Source: Undaria pinnatifida (taxonomy: Eukaryota > Sar > Phaeophyceae > Laminariales > Alariaceae). From it: a stretch of 64,000 bases of DNA. Where the stretch lies: the NCBI GenBank assembly GCA_012845835.1, contig JABAKD010000016.1, positions 26,211,527-26,275,526 on the forward strand. The letters are read 5' to 3'. Positions 41,841 through 55,300 of the stretch are shown in pieces. How positions within the stretch are numbered: position 1 is the first letter of the stretch; every line of letters starts with the position of its first letter. The notes under the pieces were generated by a model. It did no database searches, was not told where the DNA came from, and saw nothing but the letters and a program-made list of their open reading frames with translations. Both the position numbers and the translations under genes were made by a program.

Positions 41841-42529
41841 TTTTTTCTTTTCAAAAGTTCTCGCGAAAAATAATCAACAACGTCGATCGCTCGACCACGC
41901 ATATTCTCACACGAGTTCGCTGCACCAGAGCTCTCTGCACCAGAGCATCTCAACGCACACGCAGATGAAGCTTTGTAGGTGGGGCGAGGGAAAACACGCC
42001 GTGTGCGCTTTTCGCGAGGGTTATGTTCCGCCTCGCTCCCGTCGATCTCGTGCATCAACGACATGTCGCAGACGGCGGCTGTCCTCGTCCTCGACAAATA
42101 CGAGCAGCAGTAGTATGTGTCTGCTGTGTGTTTAACGCTAAAATCGCGACTGCAACGAGAGTGGAAAGACTTCCCGTAGTCGTCACCATCACTATCCAAT
42201 CACATCTTGGCAAAAGTGGTGAGGCCTGAGGTGTGTGCCAGCGGATATCGGGACACAGCGGCAGCAGCACGAGTACGTCTATGATACGTGTTGCGTGCTC
42301 ACAGCAGACAGATACCAGGTAGATGTGTTTTGGTGCGTGTGCCGTGTGTCTTTATTCTACGACTACAGCAGTACTAATAATGTTTTTAAGTTGTTGCCAA
42401 GCTTGTTGCCTCCCATGACATGCGTAAAACCAATTCCGGATGGATTTTTTTCTGATGGGCAGGACACGAGGAGGGCTCCACGAGGCAGGAGACAGCAGTG
42501 TACCAGTAGAGTTGCACCCCGGCCTAAAA

Positions 42530-42640
42530 ATTTTGACCCGGGTACCCGACCCGGCTGAGGGGGGGTGAACCCGGACCCGGGTACCCGGGCCCCCGGCTGA
42601 GACGGGTACCCGGGTACCCGGGTACCCGGGTTATAATACT
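42530..42640. repeat. GGGTACCCGGG palindromic cluster
   Basis: Seven or more overlapping copies of CCCGGGTACCCGGG are present, each self-complementary. The motif content resembles the GGGTCGGG MITEs nearby, so this may be a third, diverged member. Confidence 0.6.
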
Positions 42641-43715
42641 TGGTTGCTCTCCTTGATAGCGTTTTGAGCGACGTGAACATCTCCTCAGGCGCGTGGTAAG
42701 GCGTAATGTGGGAGGTGGGTGTGGGAGGTGGGACATGCATGATGACGTAGTTTTGCCTCTTAATGATCATGCTAAAGGAAGAGAGCAGAGGGATAAAGTA
42801 GAGGTATTCTCTTCGGCATCGACGAGAGGTTTGGGGAGTTTCTCGTATGGGTACGAGTAGTTGAAATAATAAAATAGCAATCATCACAAACATTCAATTC
42901 TTACCGTTTTTCGCTCGCCAAGACGCCAGGTCATCAAGGAAATCCCCCGGAGAGTATTGCTTGCATCAAACAAATCATATCACATGATCATGGGACACAC
43001 ACCCTGCGAAAGCAATAAATGAATGGTGGGAAACCTTCGCCCACACTGCTGCTGCTGCTGCTGTTGTTGTTGTTGTTATTGGTGTTATCATATTGCATTT
43101 GTCCTTCCGGCTCTACGGCATCCAGTACTGCCAGTGGGGCCGTACTACATCCTACAAATTCACCAACAGGGGAGGAACTTACTCCATGGTCACAGGCCGA
43201 AACCCCGGGTACCTGATATTAGTATTATGCATACACCGAGGCGTGATGTGTCTTTCTCAAAGTTTGCTTGATTTTTTTCACGGGCTTGATCGATGTGCTA
43301 TGATACGTTGATACCTTGTCGGGGTCCTGTGCAGGGGGTAGTAGGGGGGGGGAAGGTCAGTCCACCCGTGGGGACTCGATTGCCTCGCCCTGAATCCTCT
43401 TCTTTTCGTTACGTGCTTTGCTTGCGTAGGGCAACGAATCGGTTTTAGTACACACACTTGAATAGGGGCAATAAGGCACGTTTTGTTTTCTAAAATGCCG
43501 CCGATATATACATGAACCCCCTAAAAAACACTGCTCGGGGCCACCTACCGAAATACTAAGGGCAGGCTAAATAGTCTAGCCTCTACAGCCATGTCGTTTA
43601 TTTGGCGGTACTTTTCTCTTTCCTAAGGGAGAGTTGCCTTTGACGCTGTTCGGTGCCTTACGTCCCTATCGGCCGCAAGACAGAGCACAAAGCTGCACCC
43701 TACTGTAGAGAAAGC

Positions 43716-43885
43716 TACTGTATCCTATTTATAGATAAAGCTATTGTAGATAAAGCTACTGTAGATAAAGCTACTGTAGATGAAGCTACTGTAGATAAAG
43801 CTACTGTAGATAAAGCTACTGCTGTAGATATATCTACTGCGTGTAAAGCTGCCGTAGAGAAGCTACTGTAGATAAAGCTATTAAT
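43716..43885 (+). repeat. 15-bp tandem repeat (GTAGATAAAGCTACT)
   Basis: About nine units of GTAGATAAAGCTACT and variants (GATGAAGC, GTGTAAAGC). Non-coding. Confidence 0.9.
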
Positions 43886-44644
43886 AGATAAAGCAAGACA
43901 AGCGACAAGGGATACGGCACGTGTTGCGCAGCAAAACACCGCCGTTATAAACTTCGACAAACTCCGAAAATCGGGGTTCGGGGCCACCAAAGGAGAGACT
44001 CACAACATTCCAAATACGAGGGCAAAAACGCTACCTGGTAAGCAGTAAGGCACAGGTCTTGGACCTTTTGTAAGGTATCAACGGCATGAAAAGGGCCTTA
44101 CGTCATGCCTTAACCAATTTTGGATGCCTGCGGCATGCCTTACCCCGCATTTAATGTCTTAACACATGCAATGTACCTCAGGGGCCAGGGGCTTAGTTAG
44201 CTGTGTACCTGGCTGATAATCGTGCGATGTGCTCGCATTACACAATCCTACATTCACCGTTTTTTTTGTAAGTAACTTTTTCAAGTGGCAGCTTGTGACT
44301 TCGTCCGACTTTACTCTTACCAGGTACATTGTACTATTTGACTATTACACTACTATACTATCACACTGGTATTGGTCTTGGCGCAAACGCTCGTTTCGAA
44401 CCGGCTTTTCGTCGGTATCGTCTCCTCTCGGCAGGCATCTTTGTTGCCATCTTTGTTCACAATGATGTATGATGATGTGTGTTCATGATGCTAAGTTTGT
44501 AATCAAAAACGTCCGCCTATACTAGCATACTAGTTGTAGTCTTAGTGTAGGAGCTCGGAACACTGTGACAAACGACACTCAAAACTGCCGTCTCCTGACT
44601 GCTTTGTTTGTTACAGGCCGAAGCCTAAGAAGGCCAGGGTTAGC

Positions 44645-44705
44645 ATGCGCCTGGCGTGGGTGATTGTTGATGTGGCGGCGTTGTTCCTCATCGAAGCTTC
44701 ACAAG
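44645..44705 (+). CDS. Sulfotransferase exon 1 (signal anchor)
   Basis: ATG at 44645, donor CACAAG|GTAAGC, phase 1. It encodes a short hydrophobic leader. An acceptor-like TGTTACAG lies at 44616, and KPKKARVS can be read in frame ahead of the Met. An upstream exon with a basic N-terminal tail is therefore possible. Confidence 0.7.
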
Positions 44706-45941
44706 GTAAGCTTTGAGCATCTTATTTCATCTTATTTCGTCGTTGTCCGGAGGAACGAACCATCCATTCCGTTCTTCCGTACTTCACCAATACACCATGA
44801 TATGACGTTGTCCCGATGAACAAGAAAGAAAAAAGAAATCAGTGCCACGACCTGCTGTAGATATGGACTAGTAGTTCACACCGCACATGGGATTCCAAGT
44901 TAGTCCCACGCTACTGACAGTTGTTGGGGTATTGGCCAAGCTATTGTTTGTAATTCCTCAGTTAGTTGGCCTTTTTTGTCAGAAACGCCTAGGCCCAAAT
45001 TCTACCGCTATCGCCGCATGCGCCTCCAACCAATGCATCTAAACCCTAACCCCAACCCCAACTCTGCATGCACCGTGTGCAATGTTGTACCGTTAGCGTT
45101 GAAAATTAGACTTTTTGTTGCCCTCATGGGGTTTGCGAATTTGCACTATTTGACTGTTTTTGCAGGAAAATGCCGCGTTCTTCGATTACTGCCGCGTTCT
45201 TCGATTAATGCCGCGTTCTTCGATTAATGCGGCGTCCCTAACTCTAAGATGCTAGACGCGACCCACCGCAGCGTCGGGGTTTGGCACGTTGTTGGGTGCC
45301 AGCGACGACAAGTACCCAATGCGGTTGCAAATCGTGTCTAACCTATGTGCGAACGTCGACGTGTTTTTTCGCTGTCATACCGTGTTCGATGTCTCACTCT
45401 CGTACGCACGTTTTTTATTCAGGTTTGAATCCTTGCCTCGATCCTGCCAGCTCCAGTTTCGTATGTGCGCCAGGCACCGATGAAATGTGAGGGGACCGGT
45501 CCCAACCGATGTGCGCCGGTATGCGTGCTTTTGACTGCATATTTCGAGCCATATTGAGCGTTTTATGGTGTGCTAAACGTACTCGTTGTTCAAAGTTCCG
45601 CCTTCATATTCTATTTCATATTCTCCGTGCGTTATTGTTGGGTGCCCTTGACACTCGTTGGTCAGGCGGCTTTGCCTGGAGTAAGACAGTTTCCAACCTT
45701 AGTAAGTCAAATAAGCAATATTTCGGGACGGTTCTGCACGACCGAATGCACGCGTTGTTAAAAATGTTGACGTAGATGACCACAGGGAGGTTAGATCGAC
45801 ACAGCGAATAGCGCGGCTCCGGCCCCCACTGCTGTTTGTACTGCTCTTTGTACTGCTCTTTGCTCTTTGTACAGACGTACACCCGTGGCTATTTGCTAGT
45901 GTATAGCCTAGTGTATCAGTTAATGTATCACTTCGGCTATT

Positions 45942-45972
<31 letters not shown>

Positions 45973-45977
45973 CTATG

Positions 45978-46030
<53 letters not shown>

Positions 46031-46056
46031 TATTATTACTATTATTATTATTGTTA

Positions 46057-46139
<83 letters not shown>

Positions 46140-46143
46140 GTTA

Positions 46144-46183
<40 letters not shown>

Positions 46184-46187
46184 GATG

Positions 46188-46232
<45 letters not shown>

Positions 46233-46266
46233 GTTATTGTCATTATTATCATTATTGTTATTGTTA

Positions 46267-46340
<74 letters not shown>

Positions 46341-49300
46341 TTTAGTTACTGTATCAGTTAGGGTTAGTGCCAGTAGATCTAGATTTAGCTGTTATGCGCA
46401 GGGCGCCTTCATCTCTGGGTAAGAAAGGTTTTACTGGTCTGGATGAGAAAGGTTATACCAGGTACTGGACAGGTACTGTACTGTTACTGCACTGCTGTTA
46501 CTGCGCTGGTACATTGTTGCTGCATTGTTACGGTACTGTCACGCACTGTTTGTACATGGTTACTACACTGTTTGTGCACAGTTACTTGACTCTTGTGACT
46601 GCGGCGATGGGATGATATACATGATACCTTCGCCGCTGTGGTTGAATGTTGTTTGATTGTGTTTGAATGTGTTTGATCAGTCGTCTCCACGGCTGTGGTG
46701 TGGCCGTTTTTTTGCTGTTTGAATGGGTTTGACCAGTGACATCGAAGGATGCGGCGTGACCGAAGACGATGCCGAAGACCTAGCGGCATGCCTCACTGTC
46801 GCCAGAAGAGCTGGCGTCAATAACTTGTGAGCGCAACGCTTCTGCTCGCCTGGGGTCAGGCTGTTATTTTTTTGCGGTATACCGCTGCCTTTCGCTCCAT
46901 TCCCGCAGCGCTGCTGCGCACCTGGCGTCGAAATATAATATTTGCCCGTAAATTGCTGCTGATTTTAGCTCACTTGCATCCTGCATCCTAAGAACAAACA
47001 ACATATTGTGGGGTTAGTTTCCCCTTGGGTTATACTAGCATATGAGCAGTGGCCTGGCCGCAGCAGTATTGCACGGTGCGTGTAGACCATTGGACCATTG
47101 AGGCCCCTGAGGGAAGAGCGCGTATCAACCGCGTCATGTCACTTTTTTACGTACTGTCCGCCGTGACGACGGGTTCTTCGCCAGGGTGAAAAGGGTTGCT
47201 TGCACACCCCGGCGTATCGTACTTGAGGAAGCACCATCGCCTGTAATACACTGTAATACATTGTTCTTATTAGAGGTGCTAATCAATTCATACTGTAGCC
47301 GTTGACGGCCACAGGAGCACCTCACGAGGTATGTGAAACCCAACATGTATCTTCTTTTTGTTTACCAAACTAATTAGCCATAAAGCAGGGCATACTCCTT
47401 GTCACGAACAACTCGGCATGGATCATAGTGCGTTGTGCCGAGCGAGCAATAGCAGTCAGTCCCTTGCGTATCCCCAACTGTTTTACATGAGGTTCACGGC
47501 ATTACTCGTGTAGAGGTTCACGGCATTACTCGGGCAGAGGTTCTCGGCGTTACTCGGGTAGAGGTTCACGGCATTACTCGGGTAGAGGTTCTCGGCATTA
47601 CTCGGGTAGAGGTTCACGGCATTACTCGGGTAGAGGTTGGCCGCATTACTCGGGTTGGCCGGCTTTGTCCACGTCCCGAAAATCCGAGTTTCGCTCGGAA
47701 CCCAACAAAACAAGGCACCGTGGGTTGAACGTGGCAATTGCCCGATGGCGGTTCGAGCCGTTGATTGAGTGCTCCAAGACTTATGACGAACATGACCATC
47801 ACAAGTCGTGACCATCGGAAGTCTTGCACGTGCTCGTGGCGTGTCGCCCGCTGAACGCACCGGGTATAATGTATTGGCAGTATTGCAGTATTGCAGTATT
47901 GCAGTATTGCAATATTGGGTGCTCTGCCCGTTTGTGCGGAACCCGGTTATCTTCCTGCCGGCAAATAAAACCGTGGGTTGCGGCGGGGTGCGAGAATATG
48001 TCCGTTCTTCGATGAAGGCGCCAGATATGCGATTATATCTTCGTCCCTGTCCCTGTGTCTGGTGTTTATGTGTGTTGACTGTTTGTGCCTGCTTGCATCT
48101 TGCCTGATGTGTTCTATTACGTTTTCATCTGTTTTTTATTCTATTTTGACCTGCTTGGATCTGTCTTACTCGGGTGTTTTGTCCGGGGATGCAGCAAGGA
48201 CGAGGACCGCCAGCCAACTTTCGCCTCAGGTGCGGCGTATGAACGGTCTTTGCAAGACATCGAAGTTTCCACCACGACGTTTCTTCAGCTTGCCACCGAA
48301 CGCTTTGACGCGAGGACGGCTGCCTCCGGTTTGCAAGCGGAGGCGAACTGGACCTTCGATCACCACCAGGTGATTCAGTACAGTGCAGGACCCCTATTAT
48401 ACTACCAAACACAAACACTGGCCCAGGCTGGGTTTCCTATTTCGGACGGTGCGTTCTTCCTCTACATCAACTTCAGTACAACGACTCCCAGATTTCTTCT
48501 ATCGTTGTAAATTCCATGCTGCCTTTCGTATTACCCTGTTCCTTATTACCCTGTACTCAAATCTATAAGTGTGCACAACGTGTGCGTAGATGAGAGAAGT
48601 GGTCCCTGTATAGAACCAGGGTGTACCAGCCGGAAATACCGGCACTATATATATATCTAGCGCCGGTATGAGCCAGCCGGAAATACCGCACTATAACGGC
48701 AGCCAGCACTACTCCGCATCCCGCGATTGCTGGTTGTTTTTGTCTGTACCAACCGATTTCACTAGCGCTACCGGCACTATAGAGGTATAGAGGAACCACT
48801 ACTGTGTAGTGATACATGGTACTTTATGGTGGCGCGAAAAGCTCTGAAGTTGTCTTTATTGATGGGGGGCTTTCTCGGCAAAAGCATTTTTAGCCACGAA
48901 AGTTTTGCAAGCTATGGTCGGGCTCCTTTGTGTGCCGTACCTTGCGCAAGAAGGCAGTGTGATTCGATACTTGCTACAACCTTGACAAGACTGATACTTC
49001 GATCGTCGCGGATCGTTCGCGACGCGTTAACCCTGGCTTGGCTTTTACCGCGGCGAAGCATCGTGTTTGGCACCCTGTTCGTGTAGCCATGTATCCACGA
49101 CCCTCTTACGGAACATGACAGAGTACACATTATACGGTACGGCTGTAGTTACTTCTCACAACGTTGATAACCACACCCACACCCGGGAGAGTCTCCAGCG
49201 CGTGCTACGATTGGGGTATACAGTAGGGGGGGCTATATAAGGCGGTATCGTGCACCGAGATTTTGACCGGCCTATCTCGAAAGACCGCCCTATTGGAGTT

Positions 49301-52300
49301 GTGGCGGTTGACCGATCTTAGATCTATTGGGCTTTTGGTGATATCCCAATAAGGCGGTAACCGCCCTATTTAGTGCATACAGCCTTTTAAGGTACAGCAC
49401 GGAGTGCCTCTGACCCAGAAGATGACCCAGAGGGCGTCACGAAGAGGGATATCATACGTGTGCTCGGAGAAGGAAGGTGCAGCGTTGCAGCAGTACCAGT
49501 GCTGAACTCAGTAAATATGTGTGGTGTCAAATGCACACCAAAGCACAGCAGAGCAAACGGGCGCACACACACTTTGCATGTTGAGAAGTACCAGGTATAA
49601 TATTAATTGAGCTGCGGGCGACAGAGCCAGCCGAAGACGCACTCCACCCAGAGAAGATACACACTGCCGTACTGTTGTACGGAGAGGACTTTTTGCTTTC
49701 CTACACATTCACGACAGAGCTCCAACCTATTCTACGGCACTGTACTACTTTACTGACTACTATACCTCCGCTGTGCCCCCCCTCTTGGCCTTGTTGAGGC
49801 TCACAAAATTGACTCATGTCTGCCTACTGCACTGGCTTAGAGGCATGCGCTTTGATGAACGACATCCTGGCCTTCTGCAGATAAAAGGAGGCACCGCCAT
49901 TGCCGCACGCCTCCGCTGCGCTGTCCAGAGAAACTAAGTGCGACGAAAGTTCCACGTAGGCCGGGGGGGCACCGCCCCCGTGCCCCGTCGTATCATCAAC
50001 ACCGCCAGTGTCTGACGCCTTGCGCTTTCTCGCCTGGGGCTTGACCGCCTTGCCCTTATCCTTCGAAGATCGCTTGGCGTCAAGGCAACCATGGCAGACG
50101 CGCTGCATTGGGTTGTCGCAGTCCGGATCGGCTTCGCAGAGTCCGTGCAGTCAACCACCGCATTTTCCGCGACATTAGTGGCCGTCAGGGCGCTCGGGAG
50201 TGCGAGCTGGAACCAAGCACAGTTCGCCTGCTGCACAGGGCGTCGTGCGTATCCCCTCCGTTCGTTGTGTGCTAGGGGTGTGTGTTCTCGCAGCAGCAAC
50301 AACAGCAGTAGGAGTGTGATACTGCTGCCTACACCTCGCTCAAAAGCAGCACCAGAGCGAGGTTTTGTACTGATGTGGAGGCGAAAGTGGGCCGTGGATA
50401 GGGCGGTAACCGCCCTGAAGAGGGCGGCAGGCGCCCTGAATAGGCGGCTACCGTCTCATATAGGGCGGTAGCCGCCCTATTCGCATCTTCTGTCGTGTCG
50501 AGCAGTTTTCGACCGCCCTATCTCGAACGACCGCCTTTTTCAGACCGCCTTATATAGGCCATAGGCCCCCCTTCTGTAGTATCTCTTTTCGGCAATATAC
50601 TCCGATAGGGAGGGGTACAGTACCTATTTTGGCAACAATACTCCGATGGGGGTACAGTACCTCTTTTGGGCAAAAATTTTCCGATGTAACCCTAACCCTC
50701 ACTAACAGTACCTCGATGGGGGTACGGTACCTCTTTTTGGCAAAAATATGCCGACAGGGATAAATAACGTTTTTTTGGGAAAAAATGTTGTGACTGAGGG
50801 GTACCGTACCTTTTTTTTGGCGAAAGCGTTTTGATGGCTGTAAAGTTCGTCTTTTTGGCAAGTATATTCTGAATAAGGAGGCTCCTGAATTGGTCAGTTG
50901 GGCTATTTTAATAAACAAGAATACCATTTTTTTGTTCTTGTATTTTTTTGTTGTGCGGCATCATTCGCTACGGATTAATCAGTCGATCGCTTTGAAGCCC
51001 CTACTCGACGAGAAAATCCCATTTGACGTGGCAACGACGTGGCAACGTTTTCCCCTTTAGCTGCCAAGGGTAATTTTGTTGTATGCAATGTGGGCGCTTT
51101 TAAATAAGAGAGCCTTCATTCGCTTTATCAGCGAACAAGAGTGTGAGAGTGGCGGAGAGCGCGGGGCCATCTCTGACATCGTCAAATCGATATCATAATG
51201 ATATCATAATGATATCATAATGATATCATCATGTACCGAATTTGCCAGGGTGATCGGACAGTGATTGGAATGTCTTCGGGTGGATTATACCGTCCGCTGG
51301 ATCGTCCTATCGTACGCGTGCGGCAATCATTGTACGTATGTATCTTTCCCAACACCTGTCCTCCTCGCTGCGTTTTAATTTTTGTGGAGGTCAGCTTTTT
51401 GGATGAGGCACGTAGAGACCTCTATTAATATTTATACAGAGGAGCCTCATCCTTGCCATCATCACCTCGTCACGTCATGTTTGCGATCGTCACCTTGTCA
51501 CCTCATCGCCTCGTTATTTTTTCGTTCTCTGCCTTCCACAGGTTCAGCTAGTAAGAGTACCGAAAGCTGGGAGCAGCGAAGCGAGTGTGTTAGCGAGGCT
51601 CCTTGGTGGATGCCATCCCCGCGGGCCATGCTGCAGGTTTCCAGGCGACCCACCTGGAAGTTGTCCGGCCAAAGGTCTCATGTGTCCAGCGGTGAGCCGG
51701 GGCGTGTACGGTTCGGTGCGGTGCGGTACGGTACGATACGGTGCTGTGCTGTGTGGTAGGCGCTTCTCTTTCGTTGGTCTTGCAATGGCTGTGCCGTGCC
51801 GTCACCGACGTCCTTGTTCTTATCGATGTCGTGTTCTGTTTCGGCAGGCCTACTGTTGATAGATGCGCTCATCGGTTTATTTTTTTTTTAGTGGAGCTGC
51901 TTTCACAAAATTATTGTAACAACGTCAGCTGCGAGCTAGGCCAATTTGGGGTGGCTCATGTTGACAAGCTGCGTAATACACCGGTCGCCCGTTTTCACTA
52001 AGTTTTCATGGATTAAACTAAAACCTAATCAATCTGCCCGTACTCTACTGCTGTTGCCCCTGTTGCAGCAATGGGAATTTGTCGATTTCACACACACACT
52101 CTGTTATCGACTCACGAGCCGACCTACTTCGCGGGTATGTCGTTATTTGTTTAGACCTGAGCCAATGCTTGTTCGCGGGCTCGTAAAGGAGAAGATTATT
52201 AAAGGTCGGGAACCGAACCAATAACAATCTGGTTTTTGTTGCGAAGTAGTGTCGGAGGCGTTTTGGTTCATCATTCTGGTTGAAGAGTTGGCATGATTGC

Positions 52301-55300
52301 GTCAGCAGGGCAGTTATGGTTGATCGCGTCAGTGGCTATACCAAGTGGATACAGCACTGGACGGTGCTAGCAGACTGGTACAACACGCGAGCGGACAGAG
52401 TCGTGCTGTTGCTAGTAGCTGGCCGGCAGCTGCTGGGCCAGGTGTTCGTGATTTCTAACTCTCCCTCTCAAGCCATAGAAAATTATTTTAAACAACGCAA
52501 TTCAAAAGATATGATACAAATACTTGTTTTTATCAAGTGCATATTTTGACGCAGTCGCTTTGCCGGAATTCAGGTTAGGCCTCTGGCGGTTTTGCTTGCT
52601 GATGTCTGATTCTCGAGTCCGGCGTGCGGAGTGGGCGAATCCAAACGATGACGCCACGCTATGCGCACTGGAACCAAAGAGGTGTCACGAGACTCCACTG
52701 CAACCCCTTCACCCCTTGAAAGACGGCAATTTCGACTTTATTGCCTTTAATTGCCTTAATTTGACGTGGCTAACGCCAAACTACTGGGTTTACGTGTAAT
52801 CCTCCACCCTTGATAGCACACGTTTTTCCTTATTTGACACGTCTCCTCGCATGTCCGACTGGAACCGTATGCCTTTTTCCGGGCCAACATAAGCAAATAC
52901 ATGGAGGGGTAACATTCAGGGTATCATGAAGGGTATCATGCTGATTTTGCCGTGTTTAAAGACGCCACCGCTATTGACACCGTGTTCCCACATTATATTA
53001 CGTTATTACGTTGATACGTTCTCGTGCTGCGGCCAGGTTGTGGGGTGCGCAGGGCACGGTATGGGGCATGAGGCGAAAGTCTCGCTGAGGGAGCCTTCTG
53101 TGTTCTCGATGTCCAACCTCCGAGACGTCGTTGACCGCCTTGTGTCTGGCTTCTTCTACACCGCTCCTCACTCTCCTGAGTGCGCTCGCAGGGAGACCGT
53201 GGTACGTTACTCAAAGTAGATTTTTATTTCGTAGTTGGTTTTGTCTTTCTTGGTATGCATAACGAGCGTTGTGCGTTGCGTCCGGCGTGTCTTGGTATGA
53301 TATGACATGCGTACTGAGCGCTATGCGGTACGTGCGGTAAAGCAAGGAGATTGAAGCTCTCTTTCGCCAATTCGCGCACGGTAGCCAACATGACGGAAAC
53401 GAGAAACTGCTGTTGGTCAGCTGCCCGCTAAGAATCAAAGGCGAGCTGAGCGATACATTGGTTCAATTCACCCTGTTGAAGATGGATGGACTGATGTGGC
53501 TTGCATAGCCCCAACACTTTCATGATACTGCTCTTCGCCTTGAACGGTGCCGTTTGTGATGGATCTAAAATCCGTGGCTTGGGAGCGTTTATCAGCAATT
53601 TGCAGACGACTTCGGAGCTTTGTTGCACTTCCTAGCGTAATGCAGAAGTGTGACGCTCCTTTGCTACTACAGTAGGCCTAGATGGGAGCTCTCTTGAAAT
53701 AAGCAGTGCAGCACAAATGCCGAGGCATCTTCTTGACGGGTTCTCGGAATACAATGCGTGCTTGTGTTTTTGACGTCGCGGAATGTCCCGCGAGGTATAT
53801 CCCCGAACCCTAACCCAGTTTGAGGCACGTCATTCGTTTTTCAGCCGTTTTTCGACGCTATTCGCGCAATTCTCGCCGTCACGTCAGGACTACGAGCAGT
53901 GTTTCCTGGAGATGACTCAGACTCCGAAATTCCAGAACGTGGCATCGAAAATGATTTCGGGGCACTATGCGTACGACGCTAAGAAACGCCTATGCCTGCA
54001 GGACGACCAGGAGGGGTGCTCTGAAACTCTGGAATCCGTCTTGCATGGGGCGTGTGACCTGAACTTCATCACGATGTGGCAAGTTCTCTGAGCCATAATG
54101 CCGTTATGGTTGACCTGTGGATGCGCGTTGACAATTTTGGCAGACAACCAGAAGTAGCATGGTAGCATCTCCGGTAACTTGCCAACTACCCAAAAAATGC
54201 CAGGCCGTGTTCCAACCCTAACCCTAAGGCTTCGACTGAGCCTTACGAAGCTTTGTGAAACATAATGCTACTCGTTGCACGGATGTGGGTGCTTCTAACT
54301 GAGGCGTCGAAGCGTCCTTGCTCTCTGTCAACGGCGACCTGAAGATGGCCTTTGATCGTTGATCTTGATCGTTTCTCGTGTGGCTGTTGTTGTTTCTTGT
54401 CTTGGGCTCACTTTGCTTTGCGGCCCACTTGCTCTCCCAATCTTGTCTCACACGGCGATTCTAGTTTACGTATAATTTCAACGCTCCGGCCGTGTTATTA
54501 TACAACAAGCATCGGGTTTGTCTGGTAGATTGTGCCCGCTTCGACCATGTTTTTTTGCCTTCACGAGCCGTTATCGCTGCTGCTTCTTCGTGTTTTCCGG
54601 AGGACAGCGAAACATGGCAGTCGTCCGTCCTGCTCCTGTTCGAGACTTTGCCGTGGGTACAGCCTACCAAGGAATTCTTCCCGGTCCCTCGCCATGAAAA
54701 AGGTAATTCGCAGTTTTTGTTGGTGCTCCCCTCGTGCGTCGAATTACAGTAGATCAAAGTGCTATTTATTATTGATAGATTGGGTTGCGCTTTGTTTTTC
54801 GGCTTTTTGCCTTTGAGGACCCATTTGTTGCATAGGAGAGCATAGGAGAGCGTAGGAGAGGGCGTCTTATTCGTCGCAACTGTTTCGAAGTATTTTGCGG
54901 TTGTTGGGCTTGAGCCGCAATTTAGGCGCCCAGCCTTGAAATGATTCGAGCTTCGATTGTCGGAAGCACGTCTGGACAGTTGTAGCGCTTGAGCTTATCA
55001 CTTTCTTTCGTGTTACTACGAGTAGTATAATATCTACTACACATTTATGCGCAGTGCTTTCACCCATTCGCCCCGTCTTAGACACGTGCGTTGCCCGTGC
55101 TGCTGCTGCACTGAACGTCATCGCATGTGTTTCACCAGGCGATGGAGGAGCAAAAGAGATTGTGGCGTCACGGCATAACGATGGGGCCCGACACGAGGAG
55201 GGCATCAAGCACATTACGCCAGAGCTGAGAAACGTCGCTCGCGACGCAAATTCCGTCGATTTTGCTCTGCACGAGTTTGTTTCGGCGAAATTCTGCGACC

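Larger units (their letters stand above)
40331..44616. other. Non-coding stretch before the sulfotransferase gene
   Basis: No gene can be supported. It contains GCTGCTG/GTT runs (41227-41290, 43045-43078), a GGGTCGGG MITE (41633-41840) and a palindrome-rich GGGTACCCGGG block (42530-42640). It also has a 15-bp tandem repeat (43716-43880). The open frames are short and of biased composition. Confidence 0.5.

Noticed and set aside
45836-46361. Poly-Y, poly-I and poly-L frames
   Set aside because: Translation of the ATT microsatellite.
47495-47645. Regular 24-bp repeat that could suggest a CRISPR array
   Set aside because: Units are head to tail without spacers, and the host is clearly eukaryotic. 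It is a minisatellite.
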